Origin: Acanthosoma haemorrhoidale
Lineage: Eukaryota > Arthropoda > Insecta > Hemiptera > Acanthosomatidae
NCBI GenBank assembly: GCA_930367205.1
Contig: OV884012.1
Span: 154,705,405-154,769,404, forward strand
Length of the DNA: 64,000 nucleotides
Reading direction: 5' to 3'
The position numbers and the translations under genes were made by a program. Numbering within the stretch: the first letter of the stretch is position 1; every line of letters starts with the position of its first letter. This document shows, one piece after another, positions 1 through 11,639 of this stretch. Below the pieces are notes generated by a model. The model was given only the letters and a program-made list of their open reading frames with translations, did no database searches and had not been told where the DNA came from.

Positions 1-309
1 AAAAAATCATCAATTACTTATTAAATAAAAAATGAAAGATCCTGGAGTCCCTGATTCAATAATATTTAATATATATTGGGTTTAGTTTAGTTGAGGGGGG
101 GGGTTTGGTGGTCAATAATTTATTACTAAAAGACAATACTACAGTAAACATTAACATTGGCGCTTGATAATTTCTGTTCTCATAACTTTCGATGCTCCAA
201 TAATGCCAAAAAAAAACTGCTACCGGATAATAATCATTTTGTTCAAGTCATTCTCGAAACTTAAGTAATAAGTTAAGAGAATTATAATGACTAACAGTAA
301 ACCTTCAGA
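1..309. other. AT-rich sequence, nothing recognised
   Basis: Low-complexity AT-rich DNA with a short G run near 95-105. No ORF, repeat family or motif recognised. Confidence 0.6.
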
Positions 310-495
310 GGACTCTCACCACTGTACCGTGATTTCTACACCTCAGCCGAGGCCTACCACACTCCTCAATTCCTTCACCCAACCTTCAAATAGGTCCCTC
401 CTAGTAAAAGGATCCCTTTCACTCCTATAAATTCCATGTTATTTTAATTTTTCCCCCGTTCCTCTTTTCAAATTTAGAGAGCTTTTGAAAAAACA
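310..495 (+). repeat. Dispersed repeat E, copy 1
   Basis: This block starts near GACTCTCACCACTGTACCG and ends TTAGAGAGCTTTTGAAAAAA. It is recognisably the same sequence, in opposite orientation, as 50162-50345, and its 3' part matches 23725-23795. The A-rich 3' end suggests a retroposed element read on the + strand. No coding capacity is visible and the family is not recognised. It could be a SINE or a LINE 3' end. Confidence 0.55.
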
Positions 496-699
496 ACAAA
501 AAAAAACAGTAATTAACATCGTGATCTTTTCTTTCAAAGCCTTCTGAATCAATCATGATAGTACATTTTTCTCAAGCCTTGTTTGTAGCAGTGGCATTGT
601 ATTTATTGTAGTCAATAAATGAAAATAAAATAGAAGCCGAACGGAAAAAGATGAAGAGTTATAAATTTCTTGATTATTAAAATTAATTGTCCTCCTACT

Positions 700-1150
700 A
701 AAGATCTCGATGTCGTGACGTTTAATTGTGTGGTAACTTCTGGATAGGTTCTGAAGAGTTATTAGACTTCAACGCCGAGCTTGGATGTGACATGAGCATC
801 CACACAGCCACAGTCAATATATCAATAGCTAATGTGTCGGAAGGGAAGATTTTACACACTTCCAAAACACAAAACATCTGCTAACTGCCTGCTGCCTCCG
901 CTTAATGGATACAGGGACAGACACATGGCCTTATGAATTATTTATGACACATGATGTATATCACACACACAGAGGTACATAGCAAGCGATTCCGGATGAG
1001 GGATGTTAATTAGCAATTATTGCTCTATCGTTCTGACTTTGTGAGATGAGAAGATAGTGACACCTCGAGTACAGTTCGTGCGTGGGCGTGCGCGTGGACT
1101 GGATGAGTGGCACGTGATCTGAACCTCTCAAGTGCGTCTCATCAATTCTT
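700..1150. other. GC-elevated single-copy island 1
   Basis: Sequence complexity and GC rise sharply against the AT-rich flanks. It contains homeodomain-type TTAATTAG and TTATGA-type sites and a CA/CACACACA tract near 960. No ORF longer than chance and no similarity to other parts of the window. It may be a conserved regulatory element, which is inference only. Confidence 0.3.
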
Positions 1151-1270
1151 ATAAGTTTATAAAGTAGTTGTTCCGAGCATTCCCTTTCAAATGTTTTTCT
1201 AATCTAAAATAGATTTTTATCTAGCATTTATTTTTTAAAAACGTATATCGAAAATTCGAGATGGTTATTG

Positions 1271-2003
1271 TGTAGTGACTGCTAACTACATAAGATAATT
1301 CACCCTCTAATCGAACATTATAAATTATATAAGTATATGTAAAGTATATGTTGTAAATTAATTTAAACAAATGTAAATAATATTATCAAACCACAAAGTC
1401 ATATCAGTGTAAATATGGTAAACTATAAATGACGAAACTGCAAAACGAGCTCAGAACCTCGTAGAGCAGAACGTCGCTATGTTTTAGTCCGGCGTTGTCA
1501 GACCCCACATCTTCCTAGTGGGATTCTCTGCCTTTGTCTCGCTAAAACTGGTACCTCTTTGGAAGGGATCTCTTCCTAGCGGACGACGGTCTCCTGAGGC
1601 CCTACAAAATGTACCTAATAGCGTATTTTATTTTTTTTTTTTTTGTCCAAATCCGCTTAAAAAAATGACAAAACTTTTATGTACTATAGATTTTAGACCT
1701 AGTAGCGTCTCCCCCAGCGGACCAGTCTGCCTCTCTCTGGTTTACACTCGAATTTGGGATCCAGACGGGTTCCGCCTACCCTCAGATACCGAGTGTGAAT
1801 TCGTGGTCATTCCAAGGCCACATAAACTACCTACCCTACACCTCTTCTCCTGAACACAGTGCACTGTCGGGGTACATATCAATGAGAAATGGAGTCAGAT
1901 AGCTCAGTAGTAAGACCCGTCATGAAGCAATCGTTCAGGTCATAGCTTATTCAACCCTCACTCCGTCACTAGGGCTAGGGTAACTAGGCCACCCTCGTGA
2001 CGT
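1271..2003 (+). mobile_element. LTR fragment, same family as 16225-17347, 3'-truncated
   Basis: It starts TGTAGTGACTGCTAACTACA, matching the start of the solo LTR at 16225, and follows that LTR through the CTTCCTAGTGG, ATTCGTGGTCATTCCAAG and CCTCTTCTCCTGAACA segments to CCCTCGTGACG. There it breaks off before the terminal GACCCGACA. The promoter-containing middle present in the 16.2-kb copy is missing. A 111-codon frame at 1518-1853 lies entirely inside the LTR and is not a gene. The DD41D element starts about 50 bp downstream. Confidence 0.75.
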
Positions 2004-2049
2004 TATAAATGAAATAGAATAAATATATTTACAGTATTGACTTCGTTCC

Positions 2050-2850
2050 CAAAAAAAAAAACAATTTGACAGCTGTCAGTTTAGAGTTAGTAAAAATGGA
2101 GCGTTACACGATGAAACAACGTTTCTTTATTGTTGAAATTATCTCAAAATTAATGAAAGTTTGGCGGCAGCAATTCGAAAATTTCAGACAAACTGTGGTC
2201 GGAATAGTGTTTTGACTTCATCAACTGTGAAGAGATTAATTGAAAAATTTAGGGAGACTGGATCAGTTGGAGACACTAAACACACTGGTCGTCCAAAAAC
2301 AAGCCGTTCAAATGTCAATATCGATGCAGTGCGTGAGAGTCTTGTTGAAAATCCAGGTACATCAATTCGGCGTCGTAAACACAGTTCTTTGTGCCGAAAT
2401 TGGATGATATTGATGTGGCAAATATGTGGTTTCAACAAGATGGTGCCACATGCCATACAGCCCATGAAACAATGAAAATACTGCATGAGACATTTCCAGG
2501 TCGTGTACTCTCTCGTTTCGGTGATCAGAATTGACCCCCTAGATCGTGCGATTTAACACCTTTAGATTTCTTCTTATGGGGTTATTTGAAGTCAAAGGTG
2601 TATGTCAACAAGCCCACATCCACCCGTGCATTAAAAGGAATTCAACCACATTTATGTCAAATGGTCATGGAAAATTTCAACAAAAGAGTGGGTATTTGTC
2701 AGCAAAGTCGTGGAGGCCATTTGCCCGATATGTTATTCCATAAATAACCCTATCCTATTTGCTTTATAATTAAATAAAAAAATAACTACAAAAATACTAA
2801 AAACCGTGTTTTCTATTTAAATAAAATCTTGCGTTAATTCTGGGCACTTT
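2050..2850 (+). mobile_element. DD41D Tc1/mariner-type element, copy 1, defective
   Basis: The body is colinear with the copies at 4830 and 27023. The 3' terminal repeat is present (AATCTTGCGTTAATTCTGGG near 2827-2846). The 5' terminal repeat and the roughly 75 bp seen at the outer end of the other copies are missing, so this copy is 5'-truncated next to the LTR fragment. It contains a broken transposase. Confidence 0.8.
2096..2747 (+). pseudogene. DD41D transposase pseudogene, internally deleted
   Basis: The N-terminal third reads as a helix-turn-helix DNA-binding region (TSSTVKRLIEKFRETGSVG, then DTKHTGRPKTSRSN). It continues through VENPGTSIRRR, then jumps to the C-terminal catalytic part (QDGATCHTA ... 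SCDLTPLDFFLWG ... VYVNKPTSTRAL) and ends GGHLPDMLFHK-stop. The spacing between the Asp of QDG and the Asp of PLDFF is 41 residues, so the family is DD41D (rosa-like). The section that should hold the first catalytic Asp is deleted. A TGA replaces the expected Trp just before PPRSCD. About 650 bp remain of an expected 1 kb. It cannot encode an active transposase. Confidence 0.8.
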
Positions 2851-3129
2851 ACATGGCACAAGTGTCTGTAACTCAACCAAGCAGTAGTCTAGACTCCATA
2901 TACGATCTAAAAGTTTGGATGGAAAATATTTCATTTCATTATTAAAACCATCTTAGCCACTGAACCAATTGGATTATTATTACGGCAGGTATCATATAGT
3001 AAAATAAACCGTCTGAGACGGCTGATGTTCGACATGTGATAGCCTAGATAGAAAGCATAGCCATAGTTCGATGACCTGTAACTAATTAATATTCCTTTAT
3101 AATGTTTCACTTTTTAAATCCTCAACCAC
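2851..3129. other. AT-rich gap, nothing recognised
   Basis: No ORF or repeat recognised. Confidence 0.5.
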
Positions 3130-3500
3130 TGTTATGTGTCATCCTACCCTGCTCTGAAATTCGCTATTATCTCTGCTGTTTTTCTTCACCGATATCTGGA
3201 TGAACGGGCGCACAGACAAGCCCAGGCTTTGAGCACACCTCCGCCGACCATAAAGCCGATGGCTATCAAGACGCGTGCCACTTGGGACCCCCTTCTCCCT
3301 GGCGGAGAGGGTCTAAGCCGTTTCGAAAAACCAGGAAACCCTCCCGGATATTGGGACTAAATCCAGGCCAATGCCTTCCTTATCTAGCCACTGGTCCTAT
3401 TTACATATAACGACACCATTTATTGGCGTCTGAGTCATACAAGCTATTTCCTATCGGCTCTTGTTCAGCGGCCATCTCCAACACAGGCTCAATAAGCAGC
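3130..3500. other. GC-elevated single-copy island 2
   Basis: Complex sequence of mixed composition with GC-rich patches (for example CCTGGCGGAGAGGG near 3298). A 74-codon frame runs 3136-3360 on the + strand but has no recognisable domain and no splice or poly(A) context that would support it. It may be a regulatory element or an unrecognised exon. I favour noncoding. Confidence 0.3.
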
Positions 3501-3644
3501 TCGTCTATGCCAAAAACTGTCGACATCTTTGTATTAGGCACTACACAACAAACGTGATCTTTGGCTATTCAACACATTTATGGTAAATTATAATCATTTT
3601 CCATGCTAGTTTACTTTAAGAATATTACTTTACCTATATATAAA

Positions 3645-4045
3645 TTTTTTCCCCCCCTCATAGCCCCTTTAAATTCACAGATAGTTATATATAATTATAG
3701 ACCCTCAGGCGAATCTATTTACAAATTATTTTTGTATTTCCTGTAGCGTCGCTACATTATACATATACACAGGTTTTGTTATTTTATCAAAATTATATAA
3801 TGAATAAACAAGTATAATAATACACATTATACGTGACTGGACTGAACAGACTCTAATAAAGGTGATGGGGCTCCTTTTTGATCAAACTTAAAACTAACTT
3901 ACATACTAATTCTTAACCTAATTTTTCCCCGACAGTCTGTTGGCATCGATGTGGGAGGGGTGGTGGGGTCATAGTGTTAAACACTGGGTTGGTCAGGTGC
4001 TGCAACGAGTCAAAAAACTTGATGTGTCTCCGGCGGATGAATCAC
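3645..4045 (-). mobile_element. LINE-C 3' end, copy 1
   Basis: Reading the minus strand, this begins in the last codons of the reverse transcriptase (complement of GATGTGTCTCCGGCGGATGA) and runs through the shared 3' UTR (TCTGTCGGGGAAAAATTAGG type). It ends in the CTACAGGAAATACAAAAATA and AAAGGGGCTATGAG-type tail. It is colinear with the longer copy at 24790-25600. The 3' UTR hairpin at 3859-3880 is damaged. Confidence 0.75.
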
Positions 4046-4427
4046 ATATATTAATATAGGTATAGACTTATATTCTATAAGTCGTACATTATGTATGTGT
4101 ATATGTTAGAGTAATATTTATGGTGAATGCTAAATGTCGTCACATTGCACCTAGGAATGCCCATTATCGACAGTTACCCCCGTCACACAAAATAACTAAC
4201 ATGCTCAACGTCTTACAGCTCCTCAAATTTCAAGAATTTGTCCCGCTCTCAAAATGAAAATTATCTCAAAAGGACAATCAATAAAAGAACGATGTTTAGT
4301 CCTGTTAATAAACTAAAATTTTCTGTTGCATTTAGAGTAATGGTTTCACAATATGTAGGAAACAGGCTAAATATGTTTCGTGTACCTTAAACATTAGTTT
4401 AATTGAATTTGTAAATATTTGTATTAT
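4046..4427. other. AT-rich gap, nothing recognised
   Basis: No ORF, family or motif recognised. Confidence 0.5.
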
Positions 4428-4700
4428 GCTCTCGCGCTCTTAGTCAGCCTCCGCTGGGTCTTATCCAGTGACGCAGCTGACGGAGGAGCGTGGGGGACTT
4501 CCCAAGACTCCGCTTCCTCTTTCGCACGTGAGGGAGGTGACAACCATGTGGACTTGGGAGGTTTCTGGGCTGTTTGTAAATACTGTATGAATGAGCGAGT
4601 GAATGAAAATTGTAAATATGGTATGAATGAGATCATTTATCACAATTACGTATTGCCCAATGAGGCAGATTGTAATTTTATCATAATAAAGTTGTTGTTA
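4428..4700 (+). mobile_element. LINE-J 3' UTR, copy 1
   Basis: This is a 5'-truncated tail of the commonest LINE in the window. Landmarks in order are CTCGCGCTCTTAGTCAGCCT, GGAGCGTGGGGGACTTCCC, GGTGACAACCATGTGGACTT, TCTGGGCTGTTTGTAAATAC, TATTGCCCAATGAGGCAGAT, then AATAAAGTTGTTGTTAG. The tail is GTTGTTGTT after the AATAAA signal. A 120-codon frame across it is fortuitous. Confidence 0.85.
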
Positions 4701-4829
4701 GTAATAAATAATTTTTATTATATTGTAAATTATCTTATTTATCTTGTAAAAAAAATGATTTTTTTAATTTATTTATCTTGAGAAGCTTTTTATTTTATTT
4801 ATCCTACTATTTAAAATTTGTTTAATCTA

Positions 4830-5716
4830 TAGGGTGTCCTAGAATTAACGCAAGATTTGATTTAAATAGAAAACACAGTTTTTAGTATTTTTGTTGTTAT
4901 TTTTTTATTGAATTATAAAGTAAATAGGATATGGTTATTTATGGAATAAGACATCGGGCAAATGGCCTCCATGACTTTGCACTCTTTGTGTTTGTCGAAA
5001 GTTTCCATGACCATTTGGCATAAATTTGGTTGAATTTAGTTAATGCAGCGTTGAATTTCCTCTTTTAATGGACGGGTGGATGTGGGCTTGTTGACATACA
5101 CCTTTGACTTCAAATAACTCCATAAAAAGAAATCTAAAGGTACTAAATCACACGATCTAGGGGTCAATTCTGATCACCGAAACGAGAGAGTACACGCACG
5201 ACCTGGAAATGTCTCGTGCAGTATTTGAATTGTTTCATGGGCTGTATGACATGTGGCACCATCTTGTTGAAACCCCATATTGGCCACATCAATATCATCC
5301 AATTTCGGCACAAAGAACTGTTTACGACGCCGAATTGATGTACCTGGATTTTCAACAACACACTCACGCACTGCTTCGATATTGACATTTGAACGGCTTG
5401 TTTTTGGACGACTAGTGTGTTTAGTGTCTCCAACTGATCCAGTCCCCCTAAATTTTTTAATTAATCTCTTCACAGTTGATGAAGTCAAAACACTATTCCA
5501 TATTTTGTATGAAAGTTTCGAACTGAGGCCACCAAACTTTCATTATTTTTGAGATAATGTTCAACAATAAAGACACGCTGTTCTATTGTGTAACGGTCCA
5601 TTTTTACTAGCTGTAAACTGTCAGCTGTCAAATTGTCTTTTTTTTAGGGTTGCCAGCACTTTACTGCACAAATGGCGGCAAATTCAAATCTTGCGTTAAT
5701 TCTGGGATAACCTTTA
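4830..5716 (-). mobile_element. DD41D Tc1/mariner-type element, copy 2, most complete
   Basis: Both ends are present: AGGGTGTCCTAGAATTAACG on the left and its inverted counterpart CTTGCGTTAATTCTGGGATA on the right, next to TA dinucleotides as expected for this superfamily. At about 887 bp it is shorter than an autonomous element because of the internal deletion described for its transposase. Confidence 0.85.
4935..5601 (-). pseudogene. DD41D transposase pseudogene, internally deleted
   Basis: The start codon is at 5599-5601 (MDRYTIEQRVFIVEHY...). The N-terminal helix-turn-helix part (TSSTVKRLIKKFRGTGSVG, SRPKTSRSNVNI) is followed by IRRRKQFFVPKLDDIDVANM and QQDGATCHTAHE, so the middle of the protein with the first catalytic Asp is absent. 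The same TGA nonsense codon as in the 2.1-kb and 27-kb copies lies before PPRSCD, and there are additional frameshifts. The frame closes with a TAA at 4935-4937. Confidence 0.8.
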
Positions 5717-6219
5717 TATGTCATTATGTTATAGACAGTATAATAACGTTAGATGGATACCGGAATTGTTGCCCTTTTAATGTCCCCCCTAGGACACACT
5801 TTCAATCAATATCAAGTACGTTTCACTTATTTCCGGGGTTTAGGCTCCAAAATCGAGATTAAATCGATACCTACCTCTAGATTTATCTAGTAATTTTCAA
5901 TAAAGTGCGCTAATCTAGCGAACAGGCCGATGTTAAGTAAACTCTCAGCAAGATCCTCACAGAGAGACAGTCTTCAAGAGAGTCTAAGAATTTTAAATTG
6001 GGATCCACGTACCAGCTTATACACTGATCTACTTGCTTTATCATTCATTCATTTCCACCCACTCGTTCCATTTCGTTGAGTTAGGTAGGAAAGAAGCAGA
6101 CTGCAAGACTAGAAATCATCAAGGAGAGAACGAAATACTCCACGGAGAAACACCAGAGAAGACATACTCAGGTATCACAAGTGGTATCAGTAGTATCAAA
6201 AGTGGAAGCACAGGATAAA
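5717..6219. other. No gene recognised
   Basis: Mixed-composition DNA. Short frames at 5650-5862 and 6033-6218 show no domain and overlap the transposon end or nothing recognisable. Confidence 0.45.
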
Positions 6220-6765
6220 GAAAGATGGCGGATGTTAATTGAGGTGGATTGTAGTGATGAGTCTGCATCCTGTGGACATTCTAAGCTAAAGTCGCAAAAG
6301 CACCCCCCCCTCATTTAAAAAATGACTGGCACTCGACAAGAGGGCAATAACAGACTGACGAAGCCAGCGGAACGGACAATAATGAATACTGCAGTACCAC
6401 ACCGGTGTTGATAGGTGACGCGTTGGCTCGTCCAACCTATACCGTTTAAAGGAACGATAAATTTAAAAGCCACAGGCTGTTGCCAGTTGGCAGCCACATG
6501 TTGCCTCTGGTTAATCTAATTCGGTGTGTCGATTTGCATTGGAGAGTCAGTTGTCGGTGGCATATGCCGCTTCACGGCTATCCTCGGGGAAATTGACCGT
6601 GACCGAGGACTCCACCGGCACTATCTAGATCATCTAAAGTGGTAGTCACCCTGGGCCAATATGGCCCCGCAGCGGTCATTAGTGATTCCTGAGCATCTCT
6701 CAAGGGGAGGATTAGTCATTCTAGGGAATAACAGCTAATTATGTTTTAAATTGAACAAAAAGAAG
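6220..6765. other. GC-elevated single-copy island 3 with POU octamer and nested hairpin
   Basis: Contains a perfect octamer ATTTGCAT at 6532-6539 and a GCTAATTATG homeodomain-type site near 6731-6740. Nested inverted arms are CGGTGG/CCACCG (6555-6560 and 6613-6618) and TCCTCGG/CCGAGGA (6581-6587 and 6603-6609). No coding similarity. It looks like a regulatory element. The hairpin is too short and interrupted for me to call it a microRNA. Confidence 0.35.
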
Positions 6766-8155
6766 AAGGATGTTGGATAGATTTTCTGTTCCAAAAGTTG
6801 CACGCATGGATGAGAAAGAATTGATAAAAAAAAGCTGATCTGTGAGGAGGCGTTAGATAGAGGGCAGAACCTGTGTTGCCGGAACGGATGGGCAGCCATT
6901 CAATTGATTCTAACGGTGCGAAATACGTGAGTTTCTGGCTTGTCGAAGAGGGATTAAAGAGCTTGGAACGATCGGAAAGTGATATATTTTAAATGTTCGA
7001 ACAGCTTGAGGAAACACCCAAGACCTAGTGGTAAAGTAACTAAGGGAAGAAACCGCTCAACTCTACTCTAGGCCCTGCAGCCGACCAAGTACCTTCTAAG
7101 GAACAGCCAAGCCGCCTGGAACCTTCGCCTGTATAAACTGTGCAGCACATAATGGTCTGCTCCACGTGTCCATCTTCCGCCGGCAAGTGTTACAACTTGT
7201 GATCTTTTCTATTTCTTTTTTATATTAACATTTACTATTTCCCAGGTCATGTTGTGTGGGATGTGACCCGCAAAAACAACCTTAACGCTTCATGGATTTA
7301 TTCAATAATCGTCATACTGGCTCAAAGAGGAAGTTAACTGGAAAGCATGCTTGCAGTTTAGGCAATTTATAGATGTTTATTTATTTTTTTTCAAATATAA
7401 TTTTTATTCTTAGTACCTCTCCAGACACTATTTTAAAAAATATAGTGGGCAAATTAATTTTTTTCAAGAAGATATCTCCGATAATTTTTGATTTGAACAA
7501 CACCCAAACACGCAATTAAAATGGACTAACCCATGATTATTCAAGTGGAGATATACTTGAAATGCCTTTTGAATTCACTCATACGTCTCAGCAGATAAAC
7601 CACTTCTGAATCAAACCTTACCGTAATGCTTCAATAAAAACAGCATCTTGAAATGCACCTAAAATCTGTTAACCCTAATCTCAATTTTGTCCTCCCTTAT
7701 TGTGACACCCAAAAACTGTAACCTTTTTTTAGTTTAGTTTGGGTTACCGAACCCAAAGACTGTCTTGGAATTTTACCCCACTATTATCCTTGTAGCCTTC
7801 TTACTCCTAAAGTTAAACTTAATTGCCAAAATAGGTTTGCAGAAAATTCTGAAGGCAATCAAATCTCTTCCTCTCCCGATGGTTTTTGCCTTTACTATAA
7901 GGGAATACTTTTGTGTGACTTCTCTAGATTTTTACCTAATCACTAGTATAGGGGTACTTGTGAATACCTGCCCTAGTTAAAATTTCTGAATAAATTGGCA
8001 TATTGCAAGACAACAGCACAAAATTATCACTTTAATGCCACGGATTGTTTTTAGTTTCGGTTCGCATACAGGCTAGATAATGCTCCAGTAAATACCCTAC
8101 TGCTGCTATAAAACACCTCAGGGTAACATGGGAAAGTTCAGGAGCTAAGCTATAA
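6766..8155. other. No gene recognised
   Basis: 6766-7200 has moderate complexity. 7200-8155 is AT-rich. A 71-codon frame at 7765-7980 is hydrophobic but has no recognisable domain or start context. No repeat family identified. Confidence 0.4.
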
Positions 8156-8159
8156 ACAG

Positions 8160-8500
8160 TTTTATAATGCTTGCTTTATATATAATATTTATAAGAACAA
8201 GAAGAAGGGGCTTGAGCTGAACTGTATACCTGCCTCGTGACTTCATGGAAGTCACTGATGGTTCCAGTTATTTTTAAGTAAGCAGCCTCATCCTTCCAAG
8301 ACCTCCATACTTCCCAGAATTTTATCTTTTTCTTATACATATACGTCTCAGCTTTAGCCCCAGTCCCCACTAGTGCCTAGACATTCCATCCGGTATGTAG
8401 TAACGTAACTCTTAAGATTTGTAAATACCAGTGTTTTTCTTGTACTTCATAATAAAGCTTTTCTTTTAAAATACTCTCCTCTACAAAGATTATTTAACTT
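8160..8500 (+). repeat. Dispersed repeat G (retroelement 3' end), copy 1
   Basis: This matches 42705-42990 in inverted orientation. Shared landmarks are GGGGCTTGAGCTGA, TGGTTCCAGTTATTTT, CTTCCAAGACCTCC, ACATTCCATCCGGTATGTAG and the end CTTCATAATAAAGCTTTTCT. The AATAAAG signal near the right end sets the + orientation. It is probably a LINE 3' UTR of another family, since no protein part is recognised here. Confidence 0.65.
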
Positions 8501-8625
8501 TAAATGCATATCTTTCTTGCTTTCATATGGTCCTAAAGCTATATAGGAATGATAATAAAAAGTTTATTATAACATTAGTAACAATTCTTTATGTGATATA
8601 GTTCCTACAATTATTAATAATTAAC

Positions 8626-8915
8626 ATCCAGCAGGAAAAAAAATATACTGCTGGATCGGGGGGACTCAAACTTAACTACGTCTGCTTAAATAGTCGAATG
8701 GATGAGCTTCTCTGCTTCTTTAGCTAAAGTCACAGCTGCGTGCCCGCCATGGCACGTCAAGAACACAGCCTAAGAGGATCCGTTTTAGTGCGGTCCCCCA
8801 CTCGAGCAGGCTCGGTTGGTAGAGTGCCCGACTAGATACTGATGAGGTCCGGGATTAGAGTCAGGATCCTGCAAGTATAATTATTTTCTTATGCTGTTAC
8901 TATAGCAACATTGAG
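8626..8915. repeat. Foldback of tRNA-like arms, copy 1
   Basis: The right arm (about 8800-8910) reads as a tRNA-derived SINE promoter: an A-box-like GGCTCGGTTGGTAGAGTG, then CGACTAGATACTGATG, then a B-box-like GGTCCGGGATTAGAG and GGATCCTGCAAGTATA. The left arm (8626-8730) is a degenerate antisense version ending in TGCTGGATC preceded by AAAAAAAATATA. The same head-to-head layout appears at 55220-55545. Confidence 0.5.
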
Positions 8916-8989
8916 AACATATACAAATACAAGTAAGTACCCAAAAAGCCAACCGATTCATCCTTTATTGGCACAATAGGACAGCTTCA

Positions 8990-9350
8990 TGATTAACGAG
9001 TATTCGCCAAATATTATTTGAACAGTTAGGATGATATACGCCTGAGTGATGACAGGCGCAAAAACGGGCCACACGCCTGCTCGTGAATGAACAGACACGC
9101 CTGAACGAATGGTTGAGCAATTACCGCCAGTGACTAGGAAACCCTAGCCGAGGGTAGATGAGAGAATGGGCCGAGGTTCGGCCAATTACACCGCTGGATG
9201 TACAACCAATGCTTACTTAATCGTCCGCAATAACGTCCGTATGTATATTATGGTTGAGCTATCAAGTTACCTTAGATCCGTGGGACAGTATCCGCTGACC
9301 GGTGTACGCGGGGTGTGGGTGTCTGCAATGGGTTAGAGGCTAATTCGGCT
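8990..9350. other. GC-elevated single-copy island 4
   Basis: High-complexity block with repeated ACGCCTG words (near 9030-9105) and a GGCTAATTCGGCTAAGCTAAG stretch at the right edge. No coding similarity and no other copy in the window. Confidence 0.3.
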
Positions 9351-10290
9351 AAGCTAAGTACTTATTTTAATTTAATAATACCTTTTGTAGCTCACTAAAT
9401 TGTATTTTAATTGGACAATCTACTGCCGGACCGTGTCTGTCCCCCCTAACCCTCATGGTCAAATACAGGTCAAGTTCGAATTTCAACCAGGCCACGCGGT
9501 CATAAACTGTGACTCTAAAAACTCATTTCTTGATTTACTTTACTTAGTACCTAAATTCTTTTTTGAGAAAACTCTTTTTTTTATTGTCAGTTTTAGGTTA
9601 TGCTCTTTGAAATGCATTTTGGTATTACATGTTTTTACATATTAAAGAGATGTTTGGTGAAGATTTTCTCTCTGTTACTAACTATATATTTTCTGATTAA
9701 TTTAATGTTAATAGATTGCATATCTTAATAATTAATGAAGTTAACTTGTGTCTGACCATAATTTTTTATTTCTATGGCTTGAGCCATGGGTGACCAACCT
9801 ACGGCCCCTTTTTTCTAAGTTTACCTTATAACACATAATAAGGCCACGATCCTGTGGTTTGGTAAAATAATAGGAAATTTGGCAACTGCGGTCAACTGAT
9901 AAGGTCTAAGGACGGTTTGATAAGAAAGGGAATAGTGTGCTACCACTCTTCTTGATCTCTCGGTGCATATGATCCCGGTAGCAAAAGACATAGGAGGCTT
10001 ATTCTCCGTGGTTTTATGAAAATCAACAGGCACCTAGAATTCCAGCTTCCCCAACCCTACTTTTTTGATTCCTTTTAGCCTTGTGAGTTTCTTTCTCTGT
10101 TACAATAGCTGCCTATCCTCGAATTATATAGTTTTTCAATAGAATTATATTGTCAAATAAGATTAGAATTTTAGCACTACTAAGTAGCGTGAAAGTGATT
10201 CCACAGGTTCCTTTGCAAACCCTCCCCTGTTTACCCCCGTTTAGTGGAACACGAAAATTACATTGAAATGACAATGTTCGACAGCGATTG
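9351..10290. other. No gene recognised
   Basis: AT-rich. Frames of 70-81 codons at 9400-9645 and 9821-10033 show no domain. No repeat family recognised. Confidence 0.45.
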
Positions 10291-10299
10291 GGGAGAACG

Positions 10300-11490
10300 G
10301 GATCTGTTTTCGTAAACGTATTCGTGTGTGTTAGATCTCCGATGGAAATACTTCAATGCCAAAAAAATACGAACAGCTCACGAAGAATGATTCTGATTTT
10401 GATTCCAAGTATCCGGTTTGTAAACAAACTAGTGGACGAAACGGCTCTCTAGATAATGCGGTGGATTGACGAGATGGCAGAAGATGTGAACTTGCTGGTA
10501 ATTTCTGAACTTAGTATTTACGTTCGTTGGCTCTCAAGAGGAAAGTCTCTGGAAAGGTTCTAGGAACCAAGCAGTGATGTCTCAACTTGCCCAAAAGAAA
10601 ACGAAGAACTTCCTCCCATCTCTTCCCTCCTTTCAATACGAGGCATAGTTCGTATCGAGAATCTTGAAACATCTGAAGAACTCCTTGGCCTCCGTCAACA
10701 ACGAACAACGGCAGGAGAAGATGTGTTTGAAGAGCTAAAAATCGCTGTTGAAGTTGGACTGGCAAAATTGGGGTTCGCTCTTATGGGTCTCCTGGCATGG
10801 TCGATGAAGAGATGGGCTGTATTGGACTATTGGAAAACTATTTAAACATAACACTTCTAAAAGTGCGAAGAAGCGATTTGTGTGAAGGAATTGCAATTAA
10901 CTTCAGTCCAAAAACAAAAGGTCGACTGTAGCAACAGAAGGCGGCCCTCAATCACTCCGTGTTCGAAAAATGCGTTGAGGGACATGGTTAACTAGTTCTT
11001 CATTGCGATGTTCGCTCTCAAGAGGAAAGCCTTTGGAAAGGTTCAAAGAACTAAGCACTGATGTCTATACTTGCCCAAAAGAAAACGAAGAACTTCCTCC
11101 CATCTCTTCCCTTGTATGAAGACGATGAATGGCTTTGTGATCTCACTTTCCTCTGTGACATAACTCCAACAACTAAACTTGACGAACACTCGGTTGCAAG
11201 ATAAATCTAATCACTTACCAAAACTGTTGTCTCATGAAGCATCGTGCCAAGGAATACTTGCTTTCACTTTATGTGACACATTTTTCTGAAAACTTTCTCA
11301 TTTTACTTGCATACACTGGTCAAGCTGAAGTGGATGCTCTCTACAAAGAATAGTTTCCTGTCTACTTCAATCCTTCAAAACCAGATTTGCTGACTTTGAG
11401 GAAGAATGCTTTTGTGATATTTTTGTCAACCCCTTTGCAATGGAAGATATGAAACTGCAGCAATACTCTCCTGGAATTCGAAGTAAATTA
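10300..11490 (+). pseudogene. hAT-type transposase relic (GTF2IRD2/ZBED-like), heavily decayed
   Basis: Fragments in several + frames recall the hAT-derived proteins annotated as GTF2IRD2-like or ZBED-like. They are RWIDEMAEDVN near 10456-10490, DDEWLCDLTFLCDIT near 11120-11165, and FADFEEECF...DIF.NPFAMEDMKLQQ near 11390-11460. All are broken by stops and frameshifts. About 100 bp occurs twice in direct orientation (10525-10625 and 11007-11110, both CTCTCAAGAGGAAAG...CTTCCTCCCATC). No terminal inverted repeats found. The assignment rests on remembered motif similarity only. Confidence 0.5.
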
Positions 11491-11639
11491 ATTTTCCTTA
11501 AATTAATTAAAATAACGTGGTTCTTACATCAAAGTATTCTGATAACTAAATACAAATCAGTGAAACATCTCACTTCTATCAACCCCTCTTCGTTTTTTTT
11601 TAACTTCTTGTCTGGACCGGATGTGTCGATTTCTAAAAC

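Noticed and set aside
1518..1853. 111-codon frame on the + strand
   Set aside because: It lies wholly inside an LTR fragment that has a homologous LTR elsewhere in the window.
4419..4781. 120-codon frame near 4.4-4.8 kb
   Set aside because: It reads through a LINE-J 3' UTR that has 13 other copies in the window and is noncoding in all.
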